From positions 43,553 to 107,552 of the forward strand of contig CAYNIW010000005.1 in NCBI GenBank assembly GCA_964397545.1: a stretch of 64,000 nucleotides of DNA, given 5' to 3'. The notes below the pieces were generated by a model. That model was given only the letters and a program-made list of their open reading frames with translations. It searched no databases and was not told where the DNA came from. Positions 17,517 to 25,514 of the stretch are shown here, one piece after another. The DNA is from JAFGIG01 sp964397545 (GTDB lineage Bacteria; SDB-A). How positions within the stretch are numbered: the stretch's first letter is position 1; each line of letters opens with the position of its first letter. Position numbers and translations under genes: made by a program.

Positions 17517-18251
17517 CTAAAAAATAAAAACCGAAGAACCCACAGGGAGTAAACTGTCCGCAACATGAAGGTCTTCTTCTTTAAGCCTTATACAGCCGTG
17601 AGAATAGACTCCTCTTCCTATTTGTCCTTTATGTATGAGTATGCCTTCGCCGAGATTCAGAGCGTAGTTGCCGAGCGCGCCGGGGACTGCTCTGACGAAC
17701 AGCTTTTCTTCTTCGGAAAGACTGTCGAAAAAAGTTATAGACTGCTGAAAATTCAAACTGTCCGGAATCTTTATCCACTCGCTGTCATGAGGAACCGGCA
17801 GTCCCTGCTCTTTCCAGAACCAGTTAGGTCTTATCCAGTAAGGTTCAGTTCTTTTTGCTATTATCTTTCTTTCGCCGGTGGGTGTTTGGAAATTGAATGT
17901 TTGTCCTGCCCTGACGACTTCTCCGACACCTGTGGCGCAAGAACCTTCCCAGATTATCTTGTCGCGTTTTTTTATCCAGAAATGCTGCCTGCTCAGGTTG
18001 ACAATCATGTAGTATTCGTCTGTTTTGAGTGTCTGATTTTCAAAGTCCAGCTTTTCAATCATGTATTCGAGATTGGCAAATGTGACCCCTATTCCCGATA
18101 TGACCGTGTTGAGGCTGTCCGTTTTTCTCTCAAAATAAGCGGCTCTTTCCGCGCTGTGATATGTCTTTCTGTGCAGGATAAATAAAGCCGCCGCTTCAAA
18201 CAAAACAGCGCAGGAAAGCGCCGCGATAATGATTACTTTAATGTTTTTCAT
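17517..18251 (-). CDS. L,D-transpeptidase (YkuD domain)
   Basis: A 244-residue protein anchored by an N-terminal membrane segment (residues 5-25), with a short coiled stretch and then the YkuD catalytic domain starting at YYMIVNLSRQHFWI. The active-site motif HSHGCIRL contains the nucleophilic Cys. Such enzymes form 3-3 cross-links in peptidoglycan or attach proteins to it, working in the periplasm. It is transcribed divergently from the CDF gene with only 71 bp between the two start codons, each with its own promoter; both look leaderless. Confidence 0.9.
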   Translation of the reverse strand: MKNIKVIIIAALSCAVLFEAAALFILHRKTYHSAERAAYFERKTDSLNTVISGIGVTFANLEYMIEKLDFENQTLKTDEYYMIVNLSRQHFWIKKRDKIIWEGSCATGVGEVVRAGQTFNFQTPTGERKIIAKRTEPYWIRPNWFWKEQGLPVPHDSEWIKIPDSLNFQQSITFFDSLSEEEKLFVRAVPGALGNYALNLGEGILIHKGQIGRGVYSHGCIRLKEEDLHVADSLLPVGSSVFIF

Positions 18252-18258
18252 AATGTCT

Positions 18259-18316
18259 ATTTTATTTATAATTTTTACAAAGTCAACTTGCTAAGTGCTT
18301 TATTCGCTTTTATAAT
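18259..18316. promoter_or_regulatory. Divergent back-to-back leaderless promoters
   Basis: Minus strand: TTGACT (18281-18286), 16 nt, TAAAAT (18259-18264), then 7 nt to the ATG at 18251. Plus strand: TTGCTA (18288-18293), 17 nt, perfect TATAAT (18311-18316), then 6 nt to the ATG at 18323. The two -35 boxes are 1 bp apart, so the polymerases would compete. Confidence 0.66.
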
Positions 18317-18322
18317 CTGCTG

Positions 18323-19216
18323 ATGAGCAGTTCCAAGGTAATGTCTCTTTCTGTCCTGGCAAACATGGCTTTAGCCTCCGGAAAGATTTCTTTCGGCGCT
18401 TTAGCCTCCAATATGACTCTCATGAGCGACGGTTTTCATTCACTTTCCGACCTTCTGACTGATTTTATTACTTTAATAGCTTTGAAAATTTCAAAAAAAC
18501 CAGGCGACGAATCCCATCCATACGGGCACATGAGGTTTGAAAATATAGCCTCTTTCATCGTCGGGGCGATACTGATTATTACTGTCCTTTTCATGCTCTA
18601 TGAAGCAGTCAAAAACTTTTTTTTCGGACAACCAGCTTTCCTTTCGATACCGATGAAAGTGGCTCTGCTTTTCTGGGCTCTTGTCACGATACCGGTCAAA
18701 GAATATCTTTACAGAGCATCGTTCAAATGCGCCCGAAAAGAGAAGAGTCAGACCTTAAAAGCAAACGCATGGCATCACAGATCCGACGCTTTTTCTTCCG
18801 GAGTTGCCTTTGTCTCAATTTCACTCAGCATATTCATACCTGCGGTTAAAGCTTATTCGGATTTGCTTGGAGCCCTGATAATACTTCTGACGGTCGGAAA
18901 AGCCGGAATAGAAATCGCCGTCAAGGGCATTGACGACCTTATGGACAAAGCCCCGCCTGAGAGTATTTTCAAGTCGGTCGGAGACATAACCTCAACTATC
19001 CCGGAAATAACATCCTATGAAAAACCGAGAATAAGGACTCTTGGGCAGGAATTCTGGATAGACATGCACATCCGGATGAATCCGAATGTGTCTTTATACC
19101 TTTCTCACAGAATCAGCCACAAGCTGAAAAATCTTATAATTCAGTCCATCCCTTCTGTCAGGGAAGTCCTTATACACGCTGAACCGGAAGGATTCAATGA
19201 GGGCAAGCTCTCTTAG
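18323..19216 (+). CDS. Cation diffusion facilitator (CDF) transporter
   Basis: A 297-residue, six-segment membrane protein. Metal-site residues are visible in MSDGFHSLSDLLTDF (segment 2) and NAWHHRSDAFSSG (segment 5), the HxxxD pattern typical of zinc/iron/manganese antiporters; the cytoplasmic C-terminal domain includes FWIDMHIRMNPNVSL and HRISHKLKN. It would export divalent metal in exchange for protons. Which metal is not decided by these motifs. Its last 20 bp overlap the alr start, so alr is likely coupled to it. Confidence 0.9.
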   Translation: MSSSKVMSLSVLANMALASGKISFGALASNMTLMSDGFHSLSDLLTDFITLIALKISKKPGDESHPYGHMRFENIASFIVGAILIITVLFMLYEAVKNFFFGQPAFLSIPMKVALLFWALVTIPVKEYLYRASFKCARKEKSQTLKANAWHHRSDAFSSGVAFVSISLSIFIPAVKAYSDLLGALIILLTVGKAGIEIAVKGIDDLMDKAPPESIFKSVGDITSTIPEITSYEKPRIRTLGQEFWIDMHIRMNPNVSLYLSHRISHKLKNLIIQSIPSVREVLIHAEPEGFNEGKLS

Positions 19217-20339
19217 CATTGTTGAGATAAACTCTGATAATCTCGCGAACAACATTCTTCTTTTCAAGAAGATATTGGGGCAAAAAGCGGAATTTTCACC
19301 AGTCATCAAATCCAATGCCTACGGGCATGGTTTCAAAGAAGTCATGAATATATGCATAGACAACAAGGTGAGAACATTCTGCGTTTCATTCATAGAAGAA
19401 GCTCTGCTGGCAAGAGAGATCTCACCCGAGGCGAGAATCATCTGCCTGGGATACATAGCTTTGAAAGACATAGGAGAAGCTGTCCGTAAAGACATAGAGC
19501 TGACTGTGTTCAACCATCAGACAATAAAGAAAGCTTCACGCGAGGCTATAAGACAGAATAAGAAAGCGAGAATCCACATTAAATTGGAAACCGGAACAAA
19601 CAGGCAGGGTTACTCGGAAAAAGAAGCCTTAAAAGCGGCTGAATTATCAAAAAATCTCGCCGGTGTTGAATTGGCGGGAATTTCCACGCATTTTGCGAAT
19701 ATCGAAGACACAACAGAACACGAGTTCGCAAAAAGACAAATAGAAGTTTTCGAAACTATCACTGAGAAAATCAGAAAAAAGGCTCAGGGAAACTTTCAAC
19801 TTCACACGGCATGTTCAGCCGCCGCCATACTTTTTCCGAAGACATACTACGACCTTGCCAGGATAGGCATCTCTCTTTACGGTATATGGCCTTCAAAAGA
19901 AACATTTATTTCGGCAAAATTATCCGGTAAATTACTGGACCTGAAACCTGTCCTCACCTGGAAGACGATTATAACGCAGGTAAAATCCGTCTCACCGGGA
20001 AGTTATGTCGGATATGGATGCACTTTCAAGACGACAAATAAAACCAAACTCGCATATCTGCCGATAGGCTACTACGACGGATTCGACAGGTCCTTATCAA
20101 ACGCCGGATGGGTTCTTGTCCGGGGTAAAAGAGCTCCTGTCAGGGGAAGAGTTTGCATGAATGTAGTTATTATCGACGTGACCGGAATAGACGGAGTCAA
20201 AGCAGAAGACGAAGCTGTAATTATAGGCAGACAGGGAAAAGAATCTATTTCAGCGGAGATTTTCGCATCTCTATGCGGCACAATTAACTACGAAGTTTTG
20301 TCGAGAATAAATCCTCTAATAAAAAGGAAGGTGATCTGA
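19197..20339 (+). CDS. alr: Alanine racemase
   Basis: A 380-residue fold-type III PLP enzyme. The cofactor Lys is K38 in VIKSNAYGHG; the opposite catalytic Tyr is in YVGYGCTF; conserved KLETGTNRQGY and GRVCMN blocks are present. It interconverts L- and D-alanine for peptidoglycan. The ATG overlaps the end of the CDF gene. A conserved unknown gene follows after 11 nt, then the membrane pyrophosphatase, so CDF-alr-unknown-hppA probably form one transcript. Confidence 0.95.
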   Translation: MRASSLSIVEINSDNLANNILLFKKILGQKAEFSPVIKSNAYGHGFKEVMNICIDNKVRTFCVSFIEEALLAREISPEARIICLGYIALKDIGEAVRKDIELTVFNHQTIKKASREAIRQNKKARIHIKLETGTNRQGYSEKEALKAAELSKNLAGVELAGISTHFANIEDTTEHEFAKRQIEVFETITEKIRKKAQGNFQLHTACSAAAILFPKTYYDLARIGISLYGIWPSKETFISAKLSGKLLDLKPVLTWKTIITQVKSVSPGSYVGYGCTFKTTNKTKLAYLPIGYYDGFDRSLSNAGWVLVRGKRAPVRGRVCMNVVIIDVTGIDGVKAEDEAVIIGRQGKESISAEIFASLCGTINYEVLSRINPLIKRKVI

Positions 20340-20350
20340 AGGGCATTTTT

Positions 20351-21079
20351 GTGTTTTCTCCCGGAATGTCCGCTCGAATTATCTCAAAAGCGGTTTTATC
20401 CCTCGGTGAAGTCAAGACGGCTCTGGCTGAGGGTTATCTTTTAATCCTTAACGGAACGACCAACGCCGAGATAGCCTCTTTGTTGACCGGTAAAAAAATA
20501 GAACCTTTGTTTTACACCGTCGGGTGCATAAATGATCACAGGCTTACGGTATCCCCTTCGGAAAAGAGAATAAAACCTTTGATTTTTTACAAAGGCGAAA
20601 AGATCGAAGCGGAGATTTCAGACATCCTCCCCGAACTATCCACAAAAGACGTCTTTTTGAAGGGAGCCAACGCAATAGACAGCGGCGGAGACGCCGGTAT
20701 TCTCGTCGGCGGAGATTTCGGGGGCTCAATCGGCAGAATCTACGGGCAGGTTATAGCCAGAGGCGCAAAGCTTATAATTCCTGTCAGCTTGAAAAAACTT
20801 GTTCATTCGGTAAAACTTGCCTCGAAAGCCCTGAACGACGGTGATCAGTATTTCTGCGACGGCATGAAAGTCAGGCTGTTCCATCTGCCGGGCGCTAAAA
20901 TCGTCAGCGAACCGGAAGCTTTGAAAATTTTATTCAACTTGGAATCGACTTTGGTGGCATCGGGCGGTTACAAAGACTCCTCATCGGACATTATTCTTCT
21001 CGCCGAAGGAGAAAAAGAAAGCTTAATATCTTTGGATAAAGAACGGAGGGATGTATATGAGCCATTTTCTGCTGATTAA
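20351..21079 (+). CDS. Conserved protein of unknown function between alr and hppA
   Basis: A 242-residue soluble protein with GTG start. Notable blocks are LILNGTTNAEIASLLTGK, FLKGANAIDSGGDAGILVGG and GSIGRIYGQVIARGAKLIIPVSLKKL, which look like a nucleotide- or cofactor-binding alpha/beta fold rich in Gly loops. I associate this pattern with an uncharacterised family but know no function. No signal peptide or membrane segment. Its 3' end overlaps the hppA start by 23 bp (from ATG 21057), implying coupled translation. Confidence 0.75.
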   Translation: MFSPGMSARIISKAVLSLGEVKTALAEGYLLILNGTTNAEIASLLTGKKIEPLFYTVGCINDHRLTVSPSEKRIKPLIFYKGEKIEAEISDILPELSTKDVFLKGANAIDSGGDAGILVGGDFGGSIGRIYGQVIARGAKLIIPVSLKKLVHSVKLASKALNDGDQYFCDGMKVRLFHLPGAKIVSEPEALKILFNLESTLVASGGYKDSSSDIILLAEGEKESLISLDKERRDVYEPFSAD

Positions 21080-23321
21080 CGCGCTTACAGCTTTCGAAAG
21101 ACCTGTCGACAACTTATTTTGGATAGCTCCGGCAGGAGCCGTGACGGCGCTTTTGTTCGCCTTCATTTTCTACAAGAGGATAATGCGTTCCGATCCCGGG
21201 ACACAGACAATGCGCGACATAGCGCATCACGTCCGCGTGGGAGCGATGGCTTACATGAAACAGCAGTATAAAATCGTCGCGATTTTCTTTCTTTTCGCTT
21301 TCGCGTTCTTTTTCATTCTCTCTTTCGTCCTGAAAGTTCAGTCGAAACTCGTTCCCTTCGCATTTCTCTCAGGAGGGTTGTTTTCAGCATTTGCCGGTTT
21401 TATCGGCATGCATACAGCAACCCTTGCAAGCTCCAGAACAGCTAACAAAGCAAGGGAGAATCTCGACGGAGCTCTGAAAGTGGCATTCAGGTCCGGAGCT
21501 GTCATGGGGCTTACCGTAGTCGGCTTGGGTCTTCTCGATATTTCGCTTTGGTTTATGATTCTGCGCCTTTTCGTCGGAATGTCCGATCTCAGCGACATTA
21601 CAGTGACCATGCTGAGTTTCGGAATAGGGGCTTCTTCCCAGGCTCTCTTCGCAAGAGTAGGAGGCGGAATCTTCACCAAAGCCGCGGATGTAGGCGCAGA
21701 CCTTGTGGGAAAATTGGAGCAGAACATACCAGAAGACGATCCGAGGAACCCGGCAGTCATAGCAGACAACGTCGGAGACAACGTCGGAGACGTCGCAGGC
21801 ATGGGAGCAGACCTATACGAGAGTTATATCGCCAGCATTCTCGCGACCGCAGCTCTCGGCGCCGCCGCGGGCGCCAAACTCGGCCACGGCCAGTTCCTTC
21901 TCGTCGTCGCTCCGATGATAGTCGCCGGACTGGGCGCTTTTCTATCTATAGCCGGAATATACACCGTAAGAACAAAAGAAGGGGCAAGCCAGAAACAACT
22001 GCTTAATTCACTGGGATTCGGCGTCAACCTGAGTTCAGTTCTCATTGCTTTATTTTCGCTTGCTGTCTGCTACCTGGTGCTTGGACCTGCTCTGTCTTCA
22101 GCCTCATCCCAAGGTTTCCTCGGCCGTATAATCGGAAATTGGCCCGGAATATGGCTTTCAATGCTGTCAGGTCTTCTGACAGGCATAATCATAGGAAAAT
22201 CAACGGAATATTTCACTTCTTCGGATTACGGACCGACCCAAAACATAGCAAAGCAGGCGTCCACGGGTTCAGCCACCCTGATTATTGAAGGTATCGGAAC
22301 CGGAATGCTTTCCACATTCGTCCCTGTCCTTTCCGTATCCCTGGCAACGCTTCTTTCTTACTGGCTTTCGGGCGGATTTAATTCTGCCGCTTTCGGGCTT
22401 TACGGGATAGGATTCGCCGCCGTCGGAATGCTATCCACCCTCGGCATCACTCTCGCGACAGACGCCTACGGTCCAATAGCCGACAACGCCGGCGGAAACG
22501 CTCAAATGAGCGGACTTCCTCCGGAGGTGAGAGAAAGGACAAATGTCCTGGACGCTCTCGGAAACACGACCGCCGCCACGGGGAAAGGATTCGCTATAGG
22601 TTCAGCCGCTCTGACGGCTTTGGCTTTGATAGCGGCATACATCGAAGAAATAAGAGTATCTCTTATAAGAGCGGGACAGACCATTATCCAAATCGGACAG
22701 GGTTCCGTAGAAACTGCCGCCGCCTCTTTTTCGGATTTTATGGTTTATTTCAACGTAAATTTGATGAATCCCGTAGTGATGATAGGGCTTTTCATAGGAG
22801 CCATGCTTCCCTTTGTCTTTTCCGCTCTGACGATGAAAGCTGTCGGCAGAGCCGCAAAGGCTATGGTCATGGAAGTGAGAAGACAATTCAGCGAAAAAAA
22901 GGGGATACTTGAAGGAACAGAAGAACCGGATTACGCTTCCTGCGTCCAGATTTCAACAAAAGGCGCCCAGAGAGAGATGATTTTCCCTTCTCTTCTCGCC
23001 ATCATAACTCCGATATTAACCGGTCTGATATTCGGCGTGCCGGGAGTAATAGGCCTTTTGACAGGCAGTCTGGTAACAGGATTCACACTCGCGATTTTCA
23101 TGGCAAACGCCGGAGGCGCATGGGACAACGCGAAAAAATTCATCGAAGAAGGAAATCTCGGCGGGAAAGGATCAGAGGCTCACAAAGCCGCCGTAGTCGG
23201 AGACACTGTCGGAGATCCCTTTAAGGACACATCGGGACCCAGCCTGAACATATTGATCAAACTCATGAGCATGGTCAGCGTAGTCGTCGCCGGTTTTATA
23301 ATAGCATATCATTTTTTGTGA
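21057..23321 (+). CDS. hppA: Membrane-bound ion-pumping pyrophosphatase, K+-dependent type
   Basis: A 754-residue integral membrane enzyme with ~16 segments that couples pyrophosphate hydrolysis to H+ or Na+ export. Signature loops are present: GGGIFTKAADVGADLVGK, PEDDPRNPAVIADN with DNVGDNVGDVAGMGADLYESY, DAYGPIADNAGG and GDTVGDPFKDTSGP. In the loop GNTTAATGKGFAIGSAALTAL the Ala after GNTT, in place of the Lys of K+-independent enzymes, marks the K+-dependent subfamily; this group includes Na+ pumps, but the pumped ion cannot be fixed here. ATG 21057 is preferred over 21051 because GGAGGG ends exactly at 21050. Confidence 0.96.
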   Translation: MSHFLLINALTAFERPVDNLFWIAPAGAVTALLFAFIFYKRIMRSDPGTQTMRDIAHHVRVGAMAYMKQQYKIVAIFFLFAFAFFFILSFVLKVQSKLVPFAFLSGGLFSAFAGFIGMHTATLASSRTANKARENLDGALKVAFRSGAVMGLTVVGLGLLDISLWFMILRLFVGMSDLSDITVTMLSFGIGASSQALFARVGGGIFTKAADVGADLVGKLEQNIPEDDPRNPAVIADNVGDNVGDVAGMGADLYESYIASILATAALGAAAGAKLGHGQFLLVVAPMIVAGLGAFLSIAGIYTVRTKEGASQKQLLNSLGFGVNLSSVLIALFSLAVCYLVLGPALSSASSQGFLGRIIGNWPGIWLSMLSGLLTGIIIGKSTEYFTSSDYGPTQNIAKQASTGSATLIIEGIGTGMLSTFVPVLSVSLATLLSYWLSGGFNSAAFGLYGIGFAAVGMLSTLGITLATDAYGPIADNAGGNAQMSGLPPEVRERTNVLDALGNTTAATGKGFAIGSAALTALALIAAYIEEIRVSLIRAGQTIIQIGQGSVETAAASFSDFMVYFNVNLMNPVVMIGLFIGAMLPFVFSALTMKAVGRAAKAMVMEVRRQFSEKKGILEGTEEPDYASCVQISTKGAQREMIFPSLLAIITPILTGLIFGVPGVIGLLTGSLVTGFTLAIFMANAGGAWDNAKKFIEEGNLGGKGSEAHKAAVVGDTVGDPFKDTSGPSLNILIKLMSMVSVVVAGFIIAYHFL

Positions 23322-23380
23322 AATACGGTGACCGCTTTTCGAGAAACGGCCCCGTTTTAACACTGATTAACTTAACAGAG

Positions 23381-24079
23381 TCAGCCGTCTATTCTCTCTC
23401 CGGTGACTTTCACAGTTTTCCAATCGCCGTAAAAAGACATTTCGCCTTCCAGAGAACCGTCGTTGCGATTTTCGAAATACAATACTCCCCATGAATCCAT
23501 GCGGACATCAAAAAAACTGACGCAAAAATAATTATCACCAGCTATTCCCACGCCTGTGGCGACCGCGTCTTTTGTTTCGATGAGCGCGTCAAAAGTGATT
23601 TCTCCTGTCGGGTCGACAAGTAAAATGCTTTCGATGGTGTCATCGTTTGCAAGGAAGGTCAATCTGTATAGGGAATTGACAACATCTTCCATCTCATCAG
23701 GAATGAGAATCGGATCCACGGGAAGTCCTCTCTTTGAAAGCCTTTCAGTGTAAACGATTGAATCTCCTGAAGTCCATATACCGTCTAAAGATTTTTCTCT
23801 AATGATGTATATTCCGGAAGCGAAACTGCTGTCGCCTTTGACTGATAAAAACAATCTGTCGCCGTGTTTCAGCCCTATACCTGTAATTCCCTCTCCTTGG
23901 TTTATCCTGAACACTTCTTCTCCTGATTCGGCAAAAAATGTCTCTATCTCATAATCCTCGCCGAAAGCCATATAAGATCCGGACAGGTTTCCCGGTAATC
24001 TCAGGTCTTCCTCTGCGGAGCGGAATGTGCATGAGAAAATAAACAAATAAGTCAAAAGAATATAGACAATTTTTTTCAT
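23381..24079 (-). CDS. Lipoprotein of unknown function
   Basis: About 232 residues with a short signal (KKIVYILLTYLFIFSC) in which the Cys of IFSC is the likely lipidation site. The mature part has no domain I recognise; it is beta-rich with repeated short motifs (LPGNLSGSYMAFGED, GDSSFASGIYIIREKS, DGSLEGEMSFYGDWK) suggestive of a small beta-barrel or lipocalin-like fold. ATG 24079 is preceded by AAGGAG at good spacing. Single gene, convergent with hppA and divergent from yajC. Confidence 0.72.
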   Translation of the reverse strand: MKKIVYILLTYLFIFSCTFRSAEEDLRLPGNLSGSYMAFGEDYEIETFFAESGEEVFRINQGEGITGIGLKHGDRLFLSVKGDSSFASGIYIIREKSLDGIWTSGDSIVYTERLSKRGLPVDPILIPDEMEDVVNSLYRLTFLANDDTIESILLVDPTGEITFDALIETKDAVATGVGIAGDNYFCVSFFDVRMDSWGVLYFENRNDGSLEGEMSFYGDWKTVKVTGERIDG

Positions 24080-24236
24080 CAAAGCTCCTTTTCATTTCCT
24101 TAACAAATTTTTGCCTTCTAGCCATTGATACAAATCAACATACATGATAACATTGCAATTTGCGGTTTATAAGTGAATTTTTTTTCATTGAAAACCTAAC
24201 GTTTTTCGGACATCATGCAAATTTTAGGAGGTCGGT

Positions 24237-24602
24237 TTGTTTATTCTCAGATTGTTGACAACGGCTCAGAGCTGTGCTCAGGAGACCGGAGCCTCTGGTC
24301 AGAGTCAAGGTTCGAGCCCTTTTGGGACATTAATTTCGTTTCTTCCCTTCATACTGATTTTTGTCATTTTCTACTTTCTGCTCATCTATCCAGAAGGCAA
24401 AAAGAGAAAACAGCACCAGAAGCTTCTTGAAAATCTGAAGAGAGACGACAAAGTCCTCACAACCGGAGGATTTTACGGCATAGTCAAGAGCATAAAAGGG
24501 AATATAGTAGTCCTTAAAATCGCCGATAAGACGGATGTCGAAGTCGAAAGAGGCTCCATAGTGAAAATCATGACACAGCAGGAGGAAGAAAAAACGTCTT
24601 GA
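24237..24602 (+). CDS. yajC: Preprotein translocase subunit YajC
   Basis: A 121-residue protein with one N-terminal membrane segment (PFGTLISFLPFILIFVIFYFLLI) followed by YPEGKKRKQHQKLLENLKRDDKVLTTGGFYGIV, the diagnostic YajC sequence, and a basic/acidic soluble tail. YajC associates with the SecDF-SecYEG export complex. The start is TTG at 24237, 5 nt after AGGAGG (24226-24231); the ~30 residues before the membrane segment are unusually long and Gln/Ser/Gly-rich. secD and secF are not adjacent; fmt follows immediately. Confidence 0.93.
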   Translation: MFILRLLTTAQSCAQETGASGQSQGSSPFGTLISFLPFILIFVIFYFLLIYPEGKKRKQHQKLLENLKRDDKVLTTGGFYGIVKSIKGNIVVLKIADKTDVEVERGSIVKIMTQQEEEKTS

Positions 24603-24604
24603 AA

Positions 24605-25513
24605 ATGATGCTCTTCGGATCGGACGAATTCAGCTGTGAATTTGCCGGAAATTCAAGGGAAATCATAGGCTCGGTTTTCACAATAGGAAAAAGAAAGGCA
24701 GGAAGGGGATTGACTGAAATATCTTCTCATTTGTCCGTATGGGCTCGTCGCGAAGGTCTGCCGCTTTTTGAATGCGACACACCGGACAGCACGGACGCCG
24801 AGAATTTCATCAAAAAGATTAACCCCGAAGCTTTTTTGATTGCTTCCTTCGGAAAGAAAATACCAGAACGCCTGTATTCCATTCCGGAATACGGAGGAGT
24901 AAACGTCCATCCTTCTCTACTTCCCAAATACAGGGGAATGGCGCCTGTCGCCAGAGCATTAATGAACGGTGAAAAAGTCACCGGCGTCACCCTCCACAAG
25001 TTGAGCAATATAATTGATTCCGGAGATATTATTTCCCAGAGAGAAATCCTCATTGGAGACGAGGACGATGATCTGTCACTCAAACTCAAACTGGCTAATC
25101 TAGCGGCTGAGATGGTCAAAGAGGTATTTAAGGATCTGAAGACTTATCTATCTCATGCAAAAGTTCAAAATGAGGATGATGCCACGTGGGCAAAACGGAT
25201 ACGCGAAAAAGACCGGTTAATTTTCTGGCAAATGCCGTCGCGAAAAATTCACGACACTTGCAGAGCTCTTTCCCCCCGCCCAGGTGCGTATTTTATGTTC
25301 AAAGAAAAAAAAGTCCAGCTTCTGAAGACTTCCATTTCTTCCTGTGGTTTTCCCGGGGTTGAATCTCAAATTCTCAGCGTCAATCCTCTGACAATAAAAA
25401 CTTCGGACGGAGCCGTCAGCGCCTTGAAAGTAAAACCTCCCTCAAAAAAAGATATGTCGGGCACTGACTTTGCAAACGGCTTCAGGCTGAAGAAAGGAGA
25501 TTTACTGATATAA
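24605..25513 (+). CDS. fmt: Methionyl-tRNA formyltransferase
   Basis: About 302 residues. The formyltransferase core carries the folate-binding motif VNVHPSLLPKYRGMAPV and downstream GVTLHKLSNIIDSGDI, with the catalytic Asn-His-Asp set of the family; the C-terminal tRNA-binding domain begins near RALSPRPGAYFMF. It formylates initiator Met-tRNA. Length is close to the usual ~315. A TTG at 24599 overlaps the yajC stop, but ATG 24605 is more plausible. It sits in an unusual yajC-fmt-purF string. Confidence 0.93.
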   Translation: MMLFGSDEFSCEFAGNSREIIGSVFTIGKRKAGRGLTEISSHLSVWARREGLPLFECDTPDSTDAENFIKKINPEAFLIASFGKKIPERLYSIPEYGGVNVHPSLLPKYRGMAPVARALMNGEKVTGVTLHKLSNIIDSGDIISQREILIGDEDDDLSLKLKLANLAAEMVKEVFKDLKTYLSHAKVQNEDDATWAKRIREKDRLIFWQMPSRKIHDTCRALSPRPGAYFMFKEKKVQLLKTSISSCGFPGVESQILSVNPLTIKTSDGAVSALKVKPPSKKDMSGTDFANGFRLKKGDLLI

Positions 25514-25514
25514 T

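Noticed and set aside
21548..22006. Arg-rich 152-codon ORF inside hppA
   Set aside because: Shadow frame of a strongly conserved membrane pyrophosphatase; no ribosome-binding site or conserved motif.
23330..23362. Terminator after hppA (AAACGG/CCGTTT)
   Set aside because: The loop is too small and the T-run short; not convincing as an intrinsic terminator.
25509..25514. TATAAT immediately before purF as a promoter
   Set aside because: It is made of the fmt stop codon region and ends directly at the ATG; +1 would fall inside purF and no -35 fits.
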